Shown here one piece after another: positions 46,686 through 57,303 of a DNA stretch of 64,000 nt. The notes below the pieces were generated by a model, which worked only from the letters and a program-made list of their open reading frames with translations, did no database searches and had not been told where the DNA came from. The DNA is from Aphis gossypii (taxonomy: Eukaryota; Arthropoda; Insecta; Hemiptera; Aphididae). The stretch covers positions 1 through 64,000 of the forward strand of contig NW_026082997.1 in the NCBI RefSeq assembly GCF_020184175.1, read 5' to 3'. Positions within the stretch are counted from its first letter, which is position 1; the number at the start of each line of letters is the position of its first letter. The translations under genes were made by a program, and so were the position numbers.

Positions 46686-46776
46686 TTTGTCCGATACCGA
46701 GGTTCGAACTCGAGATACTGTGTTTGAAATCTTATAAAAGTGCCACTGCGCAAGAGAAATCTGTTCACGGGTCGAT
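46686..46776 (-). other. tRNA-like (SINE head or tRNA pseudogene)
   Basis: On the minus strand a box A-like ttgcgcagtggca and a box B-like gagttcgaacctc are spaced as in tRNA genes. The acceptor stem does not pair well, so a working tRNA is unlikely. It lies in the 5' untranslated part of the Helitron and may be a captured tRNA-derived sequence. Confidence 0.3.
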
Positions 46777-46959
46777 AATGCGATAATGTTATGCCATTTA
46801 AGTATGTACGAAGGTATGGCACAATAATTTTTTAATTTTATTAATCAAGTATTCAAGTTATACGAATAAATTGTATATTAAAACTTTCTCTGAATCTAGA
46901 CCTATTGATTAGTGAAAACTGTACTAAAATCCGTTGGGTACTTTTTGAGTTATGCGCGT

Positions 46960-47000
46960 ACATACAAAAAAGGGGGTTCTATTTTATATAGTAGTATAGA
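46960..47000 (-). other. Helitron 5' terminus
   Basis: On the minus strand the element opens TCTATACTACTATATAAAAT after A. A run of C (aacccccttttttg) follows, as in other insect Helitron starts. Together with 33202 it defines the A/T insertion site. Confidence 0.75.
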
Positions 47001-47286
47001 TTTCGCTATCGCAGGCGCTGCCCTCTACTATTACTATTATTATTATCGGTCTCAAATAATAAAATATATAGTCGCACATAATTTACCATCTCTATCAAAC
47101 AACATAATTTTACCCCTTCCGTTTAATGTATAAAATAGATCACTCAATACAAAATAACAAGTCACTTTTAGAGACAGTACGTAAATCCACTTAATAGCTA
47201 GGTACAAGTTATATCTGAATAATAAAAAAAAAATAAATAAATAAATGTGATTTGTTAGCTCAGTAAATAGTAGTAACGAATAATCG

Positions 47287-48364
47287 ATGAACGAAAGTGA
47301 TGTAAGTACAAAATAATATGTTTTTTATATAATTTGTAATTATTAGTTATATTTTGAAGATGACTAAATACAATATTTTTTATTTTGTATAATACTGAAC
47401 TATGTTGGTTCGGTATTATACTTAAAGATATAAATAAATAGGTGTAGCGTATATATTTTTACTAGATTTTAGTTACCAAATTTTATTTTATTTCAGAACG
47501 ATTATAACAATGTGAGTATGAATGATGAGGTTAAATCAGTGAAAAAACAAGACATACGTAATAAAAATATAAAACAAGTCAAATCAAATAAGAACAAAAC
47601 AATGGCTAAAAAAGTAAGTAAAACAAAACATTTACAGTAAAGTAAAAAAAAAAAAACATTTTTATTTATTTATTTATTTTTTTTTTTTTTGTTTTAGAAT
47701 ATTTCATATTTGGATAATATTGAAAGATTGCTAAAAAGTGAAAAAATTGAAACTGATATCATAAATACTATTACGGTAAAACAAGATGATGATTTGATAA
47801 ATGTTAAATCTCCAACTGACAAAAAAGTTCCGAGTACTGGACCATCAGCCACTATAAGATCAAAAATATTAAGAATGTTGATAGCAAGAACAGGTAATAT
47901 AATATATTATATTATTTATATACGGAGAGACCAGGACTTTTTTCGGATAAACGCTTTTATAACGAATGTAAACTAGTGAATAATATTAAATCATTATCCC
48001 TACAAAGACGATACACATTGCTGACAACTTATATGCTCTTTATTATTTAATCACCAATATTCAAAAAATGTATTTACATTATTCGCTATGTCCAGCTATC
48101 CGCTTTACCCAGATCCTAATATAATATACTTGTAATACATTTTTTAATAATCATACTACAGTAAGATTAAAAAATAAAAATTATTTTTTTATTTTTTTAT
48201 ATAGATGGAAACACGCTGAATGTAGCCTTAAAGTAATGATAACCGATCAAACAAAAGATCAAGAACTTAAGAATAATTTAACAGAGGTTGTACAAAAAAT
48301 ATTCACACGCTTTATATCTGATCCAAAGAGGAAGATAACAAGATCTAAATTATCAAAGACATAA
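47287..48364 (+). CDS. Small Lys-rich protein of unknown function, four exons
   Basis: Exon 1, 47287-47301, gives five codons before GTAAGT. Exon 2, 47497-47613, follows TTTATTTCAG and gives 39 codons, rich in Lys/Asn. Exon 3, 47698-47893, gives 65 codons with DNIERLLKSEKIE and GPSATIRSKILRML. Exon 4, 48205-48364, is open for 53 codons (KHAECSLKVMI, FTRFISDPKRKI) and ends in TAA, with AATAAA at 48426-48431. The first three junctions keep the frame. The join from exon 3 to exon 4 does not match the long frame of exon 4 by one base, so an indel or a missed small exon is likely. I do not recognise the family. It lies outside the Helitron and the hAT, so it may be the only host gene here. Confidence 0.5.
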
Positions 48365-48431
48365 TAATGTATTTATTAATGACAGTAGAAAAAAATTTGA
48401 ATATATAATAGTTGGTACTATATAAAATAAA

Positions 48432-48867
48432 AATATTTTCAGTTTAAATATACTTGTGTTATTTTTTTATACCATCACTCACATTGTATATCAATTAAAT
48501 ATTATATTATATTAATATAATTTTTTATTTATGTATAAAACAAAAACTAATCGTACATTTATTTTAAAATGTAGTAAAAAGTAGTAATGAAAAAAAAAAA
48601 ATAATAATAATATAAATTGCTGGTTAACAGCTGATTGAAAAAAAATTAGACTACTAAGGCCCGGTTTTTCAGTAGTATAGCTAACTACTAGATAAGTAAC
48701 CGTTGGATAAATTTATTTGGCAGATAAAGTTTTGGTTTTGCTGCTTTCCGTTTATCAGTAGTAATCCTTCAGATAGTTAGCTCCTAGATAGTTACCTAGA
48801 AGTTGAAGAAATGATAGTGGATATTAATTACTTTGGTACACTGAGATAGATAAGAATAAACTGGAGC
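48432..48867. other. AT-rich spacer with one MITE-like end
   Basis: 48657-48680 reads aaggcccggtttttcagtag, a sequence that looks like a MITE terminus. No second end is confirmed, and no gene is seen. Confidence 0.35.
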
Positions 48868-49113
48868 GCGGACTCGCCTATGCTCGTATGTTACGAAAAA
48901 CGGGCCGACGTATTTTTCGTTACCCCCACTCCTGTATGGCAAGAAATTGAACTGCCATACCAATAACATTGAAAGACTACACATTTTAACTTGACACAAC
49001 TTTGGGATAAATGGTCATATTACGTTAACTTTGGTATCAAAATTTTTGTTTTTATGTGTACTTCAAACTTGTATTTACAAAAAATTAAAATTAAACTCTG
49101 AACATTTTTATTT
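48868..49113 (+). repeat. Left long inverted repeat
   Basis: It pairs with 53496-53728 on the opposite strand. The match begins near gagcgcggact and ends near actctgaaca. Confidence 0.88.
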
Positions 49114-50007
49114 ATTTTTGTAATAACTCAGGTTTTTTGAGTGGAATCTAGATATTAAAATTAGGGTTTTAATTGGATACTAATTTATATTTTATTACAA
49201 CAGTTATAGAATCTATTAATTGTAATAACAGCATGATTTTAAATTAAAAAATTAAAAATATTTATCAAGACTACCTACATTAAATTAAAAATATAATAAT
49301 TAGATAATATATTTTCCCTATGGAATTTAATAGATTTTAATTGCTTTCTTTTTTTTTTTTAAATGCTCTGTTTTTATTCAATTGTTTAAAACGTGTTTAA
49401 AACTGTTTTAAACTTGTTTAAAACGTTTATATCAAATTCAAAATGATAAAGAAATGGTCTAGACCACGGTTAAAACGTGGTATCTAATAATAGTATATTT
49501 TAGTCCGTGGCCCGTCGCCCGTGTATACAATCGCGATACGCGGTACGCTCTAGTGCTCTACGATCAAATTATTTATCAGTTGATAACAAATAACTAATAC
49601 GTAATAACAATTGAGATATAAATAGAAAATGGTTAGCGGTATTATTGTAATATTGTGTGACTTAATAGTAAATTTACCTACTGACGCTACTCCGCCTGTG
49701 TGTGCTAACGCTAAGTGCTAACTGTTAACTGCAACTGCTCCTACAGTAATACCTACTTTACAGTTAAGTTAATACAAATTACAAGTACACTGTACACAAC
49801 AATATTCTCAAGTTCTCAACTAGTAATTACTGACAAGTGACAACAATACAACTCACTACTCAGTCACACAGACGACAAACGACAGACCACGTTTATTGTT
49901 TTAATTTCTATTGCTTTTTTTGTTACTTTCCACTCATGTTTATAATAGTGTGTAAGTCTTAACTTATTGCCGACTGCCGTTATTGTTAAAATATTTATCG
50001 TTATAAA

Positions 50008-52718
50008 ATGTCGTACGGTGGAAGGAAACGCGATAACGTTTGGAGCTATTTCACACAAATTAATGGGCAGAAGTGTAAAAGAGCTGTTTGTAAAAATTGC
50101 AAGGTAGAGATGTCGGCATTAGTAATCCGGATGAAAGACCACATTTCAAAAAGATGTGCTGGGTATATTGAAAGCGAAGATGGGCCATTGGCAAAGGATG
50201 TACCCACTAGTGATGAAGGGCAATGTGATCAAGCTGATTTTGGTATGTATTATTATTTATTTTGCATTTTGATTTATACTTTTTACATGTATATTATGTT
50301 ACTATTTTTTTTTTATCAAGGAATTGTTGCTAGACATTATACATACAATTATCTAATCTACTATAATATCAAGATATTAGTCCATTGGTCGGTACTCGGT
50401 GGTCCCCCTGGAATTTGTTTCCCATTTTAAGCCCTGGATTGCTTAATACCTATTTATGTAATATTTTAAGTGTTTTAATTTTTTAAAAGTCTAAATTAAA
50501 TGGTTATATATTTTAAAAAAAATGGCTATAAGTACCAATATAAAAAAAAAAATTTAAAAGTTAATTTAATTGGTAGGTACTCTTTGTTATTATTTCTTGT
50601 GGGGGACGGGGGCCACAAGTTCACAATTTATAATACCTATTATAACTATTATACAGGTAAATTCAGATTAATAAAATTTAACTGTTTTTCGATTTTAGAA
50701 TTACAAAATTAAACTAATTAAAACTTCAATGTAGGTGACAATAATTGTAGAATTATAGATATAATGATTATTTTTTGCAGCCAATCAGTTAGTTTAAAAA
50801 AAAAATTATTTAAGGATTGGTTTGTTTTGATGTCCACTTGTAGTTTGTACTTTATATAATGTAAGTCCTATATCCAGATATCCTACTGCTTACTAGTAAC
50901 TAGTAAGTAGATTGAGTATATTTTCTGTGCAACTTTAATATTATTTTATACTATTTAGTATTTAGTAAATATAATTGAAAATTAGTACCTACCTAAATAA
51001 ACACCTACTTTTTTATTTATGGAAATCTGTAAGTAATAAATAAAATTACAAATTATGTTTTAGATACCTTATGCAGTCATCAACCAGTGTTGGAAAAATC
51101 AAATCATAGCTTGGGTAATTACTCTGGTGATCATATTAGTTCAACAGGATCAACTAGTACAATTATTTCTACACAAACTGAAGAATATTCTGATTATTCA
51201 ACAGACCTTATACCAAACAATACATTGAAGCGTAAGTTAACAAGTTCTAAACCACAATTACATCTGGATAAGTTTCTTGTGAAGACATCTGTTGAAGATG
51301 CAAAAAATTGGATAATCAGATTGCACGTTTTATCTATGGAACAAATTCACCTTTCATCGCTGTTCAACATCCTGAATTTTGTAAGTTAATACACATTTTA
51401 CGGCCAGGTTATACACCCCCTACACGACAATATATTGCTGGAATTCTATTAAATAATGTTTACACTGATTTAAAAAATGATTTAAAAAACAAGTTGAATG
51501 GGAAAATGGTATGTCTTGCATTGGATGGATGGTCAAATGTACATCATGATTCAATTGTATGTGTTTGTGTAACTGACATTAGTGACGTTCTTGTATATTT
51601 AGTTGATACAATTGATACTCAAGACAATAGTCATACTTGGGATTACTTACAGAGTTTAGCTATCTCATCAGTACAATACTGTAAAAGTCTTGGTTGTATT
51701 GTTGGAAGCCTAGTGACTGATAATGCTGCAAACATGCATAAGATGAGATCTAATTTGGCCATGAACGATGATACTTCAGTTAATAATATTATTACCTATG
51801 GTTGTTCTGCTCATTTACTTAATCTCTTAGCAAAAGATATTGAAGTCAAAGGTGTTAAAAGTTATATAAAAAAAATTATCAAATACTTCAAATATTCGCA
51901 TTTTTTTAGTGCAAAACTGAAAATGGCAGGTGGAAAGAAACTAATTTTACCCCAAGATGTACGTTGGAATACATTGGCCGATTCTATTGAATCGTACCTT
52001 GAGAATTGGTCAATAATTCATAAAATATGCACAGATAACCGTTCAGCAGTTCAAAGTGATATACTTACATCTGTTGAAGATATTGCAATGAAAAATAGAG
52101 CTCATGAATATTTAATAAAACTAAAAAAAAATTGCAGGCGCATTGGATCGTGTTCAGTCAGATAATTGTACAATAAGTGAAGCAACTAGTATTTGGTTAA
52201 CTTTACAAAAATATTTTGAAAACCAAGTTTTTGATGCAGATATTTTACAAAAAGTTTCTAATCGATTTGAATTAGCAATAACTTCTTATCATTTGCTTGG
52301 TTATATTTTGGATCCTAGATTTAAAGGAAAATATTTAAATCAAGAACAAATGGATGAAGCATTAAATTACACCAATGCATATCATCCTACTATAATGGTA
52401 GAAATCATAACTTATCAAGCCGAAGGAGTACCATTTTCAAAATATTTATTTGAAGAACAAACAGTTGCAAAGATTTCTCCATTAATATGGTGGATGTCAT
52501 TAAAGAAAAATATATCATCTGATTTATTCTACTTAGTAAAGCAACTGTTTACTGCTGTAGGATCATCTGCAGGAATTGAAAGATTATTTTCAATTTTTGG
52601 ATTAGTACACAGTAAACTAAGAAACCGTTTAGGTGTGGAAAAAGCTAGTAAACTAGTATCAGTATTTAAGAGTCGTAATACTATTTCTAAGTCAACAAGT
52701 AGTGATATTGACTATTGA
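50008..52718 (+). CDS. BED-finger hAT transposase (ZBED-like), two exons
   Basis: Exon 1 (50008-50242) starts at ATG with a BED zinc finger: VWSYFTQ, CKNC and HISKRC. The intron 50243-51063 has a GTATGT donor and a TTTTAG acceptor. Exon 2 (51064-52718) has a Ser/Thr-rich linker. Then comes the hAT core with ALDGWSNVHHDS (first catalytic Asp), LVTDNAANMHK (second) and YGCSAHLLNLLAKD. Next is DVRWNTLADS, and finally the C-terminal dimerisation block GSSAGIERLFSIFG with HSKLRNRLG. The reading changes frame twice, in the A6 run at 51301-51306 and the A9 run at about 52124-52132. Apart from these two homopolymer slips the gene is complete, so it may be intact in reality. Confidence 0.85.
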
Positions 52719-53495
52719 GTAATAGTTATTTTAATATTTTAGAATACATACAAATTCTATTACCTATTATTTATTACTTATTAGTATTACACCATTACCT
52801 AACTATTAATGCCTAATTTTTTTATGTTTTAAAATTCAAAAACTGTTATTTAATGTTTATATTTTATATACCTAGGTACTAGACAGTAGACACTAGTTGA
52901 CCATTATAATTTGTAACATTGTTATCTTATCTTAAACAATAAAAAGTTTAAGAAAAGACTGATAATTAATATTTTTTCTAATATATCTATATGCAATATC
53001 AATATCCTAATTTATTCCTAGGTTAATTAAATGTATTAAAAAAACCCTTTGTAGGGCAATGCTAATATGGTATATTAATATTAATAATATTATACTTATT
53101 GGTTAGGTATTACGACTTGCCACAAGAAAAAAAAAAAAATAATAATAATCTATTTTTCATTTAATTTATGATTGTATTTTTCCTGTGACCTATAAGCTAT
53201 AAAGGGAAACCATTCCATAGTTTTTTTTTTTAAAAAAAAGTGATTAAAACACCCAAATAAAAAACACGTTTTAAACATAAGTTTAAAACGTTTTAAAAAA
53301 TATTGATGACGTTTATAATGAATTGTTTTAAACGTTTTGATTAAAACACTTTGTTTTAAACATAACAACTCTGGTAAATACACAAAACAAAAATAGTGAA
53401 TACTATGCATGAGATAAGCGTTATTATAATATGGTATCGCGTGACGAGTATTATACTATGTATACTACAGCGTGGACAATTTTGTTTTTAATAAA

Positions 53496-53728
53496 AATGT
53501 TGTTCAGAGTTTTTATTTTTATTTTTTGTAAATACAAGTTTGAAGTACACATAAAAACAAAAATTTTGATACCAAACTTCACGTAATACGACCATTTATC
53601 CCAGAGTTGTGTCAAGTTAAAATGTGTAGTCTTTCAATGTTATTGATATGGAAGTTCAATTTCTTGCCATACAGGAGTGGGGTAACGAAAAATACGTCGG
53701 CCCATTTTTTACATCATAGTCCGCGCTC
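53496..53728 (-). repeat. Right long inverted repeat
   Basis: Partner of 48868-49113. It contains the reverse complement of cgggccgacgtatttttcg near 53690. Confidence 0.88.
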
Positions 53729-53739
53729 GGGATGGGTAC

Positions 53740-56146
53740 AGTTCGGCCCCGTGATAAGAGTTCGGTCCAGTGATAAGGAATTTTCGATTATTCAGAGTTC
53801 GAACACTAACCTCAAAATACAAAAATTCAAATTATTACCAACCATTCGACATTGTAAACAGTTCAACTACGATTTTTGAGTATTAGAATTCCTCAGCCTG
53901 GTCCCCAGCACCGGATACTTTATTTATTCGTCCGTTAAAATTTCAAATAGCAAATAATCGTCTATAATAACTTTAACGGTCATTTTACGTTTGTCGCTTT
54001 TATTAGAAAGTTGGTATTTGGTTCATCTTAACGTAAGTAAAACTTATATTTTTTTAATTTTTACCTTAATAATATGTTCTTAGATGAATTATTGTTTGTA
54101 ATATATCTTTTTATTCTTATTGTTTATTAGATAATATTAAATATTTCTTAATAGCATGTGCACTCCTAATTAATAAGTTTTTCGACTAGGAAGTACTACA
54201 TTTACGTAACTATAGACTCAAATACCACGTTTTTGTAAAACAATTTCAACATAATTATTTATTTGTATTTTGTACATTAACAGCTTAATATATATCATTA
54301 TACTTATAAAGTAAATAATTTCCTTATTTTTACAATGTAAATAATATAATACTTTACATGTTACAAATAACACACTTCCAATTTCCATTAGGTGTTATTA
54401 AATTTAAAATTAACCCTCATAGCTTTTATAATTTCATCATCTTAAAAAAACTATTATTATTAATATAATTAGCTTAGCATAAGTTTATCCAACTACATTA
54501 AACATTAAATATATTGTCATTCTATTATTTTAAATCAAAAACTATTTCCATGCTCTGTTGCTCATTATCTTTTTACTTATATTCTTTAATATGTATTAAC
54601 CAACATTATTATATATATTAATTATTTTGTTATTATATTGTTTAGACTTTTAATATTTTTATGAACACAGCCAATGGCTTAGAAGTGTCTAACAACTGCA
54701 ATTTAATTTTGTTTATCTTATAAATTGTTAAACTATAGTTGGGAAATAAATAAATTAATATTATTATTATTTTATATTGATTAATAAAGATCATGATGTA
54801 TTATTTTAAAACTATCACTGATCACTTAGTTTTTCTGTTGCCACTATCCAAATTAAATACCAGTGCTTTTGGTTACCATTACTTGAACAGAATTCTGCAG
54901 ATTGACAATGTTTAAAATATTCTAATTTTCTATAATTACAGATTTGAAAATACTGAATGCTGCTGCTTACAAAAATCTTCCAAATATATTGAATACAGTA
55001 AAAACCATGGATCTTATTGTGATAGTCATTGGTTGATGATAGCTATTTTGATGACACATCTTGCAAATTGAAATACTTAACTTAACCATAACTTTGTCTT
55101 TTTTATTAAACAGTTACACATATTTTGATGAATATTTTAATATTTATACAGTTATTCTGTTTAGGAAAATTAAATATGTCTGAAAATTACATGGCAGTTA
55201 TGGCTGGAAGAATGTGCAATGTTGTTAAGTCAAGTATTTATAAAGCATATCAAATAACTTAAAACTTTTTCTTATTAATAATTTATGAATTATTAACTGT
55301 GGAAGACACTGAAAATAAGATTAATAATTAATCTCTATTTTTATTACCTAAATTATATACCTATGTGTTCTAACTGAAATAGCTTCAGTTTATGTAAAGT
55401 GAATAATTATTAATGAATGATTTTAACAGTTGTTAATATTATGTAAATGTAACAAAACAAATAATTATGTTAATTAGATATTTTATCATATCTGTGAATG
55501 ACTGTGATACTAAGGTTGATGTTTGATTTGGTGCGTGTTAACATTTTATTGCTGGGATGCGCAGTGCTTACCATTTTCCCCATGAAACTGTTGAAGAAGT
55601 TAAGAAATAAATAATATTTTATATAATAACCTTAAGATCAACTTACTACACATAATGTTATTTAAAATAAATGTATTACTTTTTATAGATTTTACAGAAA
55701 ACATCAATGCGTTGAAGAGTTCAAACAGTGAAGAAACTGAAAAATTCTCAAATATTTTTATTTCACTATCTGATGTTATAAATCGCAAATACCGCATATA
55801 TCCAGCGAGGGCATCTGAAGCAGTAATAAAGATAAGTTTGTTCAACTATATTAATAAACAATAATTTTACTTGTTGCTTCCTAACATCACATTGTTATAT
55901 CTCACTATAGGTATCTTGTTAATTATGTTTTAGAGAAAATCACTTTTTGGCTCAATGATTGGAAATCAATGTTATATGGGGTTGTGTGCGCTATGGATTC
56001 AACAAATTATTTATTGCAAACGTGTGGTTTTAAATATGTCAACAAAACAAGATGAACCAAAATTCTTTGGAGGTAAAATAACTTTTGAATAGTTAATATA
56101 AATTCATATTATTAAGAGGCCGTTCTGGTACCCGAAATTCGACCGT
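53740..56146 (+). other. AT-rich region with weak exon candidates
   Basis: Possible exons with splice-like borders are seen at about 54943-55020 (NAAAYKNLPNILNTVK), 55165-55260 (NMSENYMAVMAGRM), 55688-55830 (DFTENINALKSSNSEE...YPARASEAVIK) and 55935-56073 (SMIGNQCYMGLCALW, STKQDEPKFFGG). Each is short, and I could not join them into one frame with confidence or name a family. A decayed or untracked host gene on the plus strand is possible. Confidence 0.25.
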
Positions 56147-56466
56147 AAAAACATGCTTTCGTACTTCCCATTTTCCTCAGCTCTCGTTAGTCGTAGAAAC
56201 ATAATTTTTTCACCAAAATAATCCTGAGAAGTTCTTCTAGGTGACTGCGTTCCAGATTTTCCAGATTTCAAACCGATAATATTTGCATTTGAAATTTTCA
56301 TTTTTTTTCAAATTTTTGAAAAATTATATAAAATAGACAAAAATAGATATCAAAAAACTGGAACGTAGTTATCTAGAAGAACTTCTCAGGATTATTTTGG
56401 TGAAAAAATTATGTTTCTACGACTAACGAGAGCTGAGGAAAATGGGAAGTACGAAAGCATGTTTTT
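56147..56466 (+). repeat. Long foldback hairpin, arms 109 nt
   Basis: Left arm 56147-56255 and right arm 56358-56466 are inverted copies with only three differences, separated by a loop of 102 nt. In a plus-strand transcript all three differences are G:U pairs, so the stem would stay continuously paired. It could be a foldback transposon or a source of small RNAs. Confidence 0.95.
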
Positions 56467-57303
56467 GTAAGAAATTTAGAAATTTACAGTCGTCATGTGC
56501 TGCTCTGCTTAGTATAGCGGCAGCGTTCGAGAACAACGTTCATACCACCATGTTGCAGCCATACCGCACCATAGGTCAAAACTGGTTTTCATATCGCGGC
56601 TGAGCCGCTCACTGTCTATAAATAATTATTATACACAATACGAAAACAATTAAATATTGATGACAGAATAATACAATATCTAAATCTTGTTTTATTTTTT
56701 TCATAGAACCGATATCGAATTTTATATTTCGTATATTATTATTATTCTGCACATCATATTTTACATAAACTCACATAACACTTTTATAATTTGATTTGAA
56801 TAATTCTTTTTTTAAGCTTAAAGAAAATTGTACTATAAAATTAATTTTATCAATGTTGAACATAAAAATAAAATATGAAATTTAAATCTATATAGGTGAC
56901 GAAAAATACCTTAGGTACATACGAATAAATAAAAGCCAGTTGAATAAATTAACCAACTACGTAATTAATGCATAACTTAATTACATAATTCGAGAACTTA
57001 TAATAATTTAAATAATAAGTGACTTAAATCCTTAATTATATAAAGTGTTTATAGAAACTATAAAGCCAAATTTTGTATATATTATATTAATTTATTAGTA
57101 TAAATACATCTATCACAGATAATTTATTTAATTATTGATTGATTATAATATATAAACTTATGTCCTATTGAAGCCAATTCAAGATATGAAAAAAATAATT
57201 ACAGAACACAGATAGCATTAATATGCATTCAAAATTTTTTAAATTATTTATTGTATAATTATATTGACAAATGACAATCTATCTAGTTATTAATTAAATA
57301 TAA
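56467..57303. other. AT-rich spacer, nothing recognised
   Basis: A GC-richer patch at about 56500-56620 follows the hairpin and may be part of the same repeat. The rest is AT-rich without coding signs. Confidence 0.45.

Larger units (their letters stand above)
33202..47000 (-). mobile_element. Autonomous-type Helitron relic with nested insertions
   Basis: Read on the minus strand, it starts at 47000 with TCTATACTAC (the usual TC start) and ends at 33202-33205 with CTAG after a GC-rich hairpin. It sits exactly between A and T, the Helitron target. Helitron_like_N and PIF1-type helicase parts lie inside in the right order and orientation. It is interrupted by interspersed repeat B and by MULE 2, which itself holds a hAT element. 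The HUH replication-initiator domain is missing and the helicase has a stop in Walker A, so it is dead. Confidence 0.88.
48868..53728 (+). mobile_element. hAT element 2 region between long inverted repeats
   Basis: 48868-49113 and 53496-53728 are inverted copies of each other (shared phrases gggccgacgtatttttcgtta and acactttaacttgacacaac-like stretches), about 245 bp. A BED-hAT transposase gene lies between. hAT ends are normally short, and I found no clear 8-bp TSD, so the repeats may belong to two outer copies of another repeat with the hAT inside. Subterminal gttttaaacg-type motifs occur at about 49385-49430 and 53265-53370, which would fit transposase-binding sites of a smaller element. 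Confidence 0.55.
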
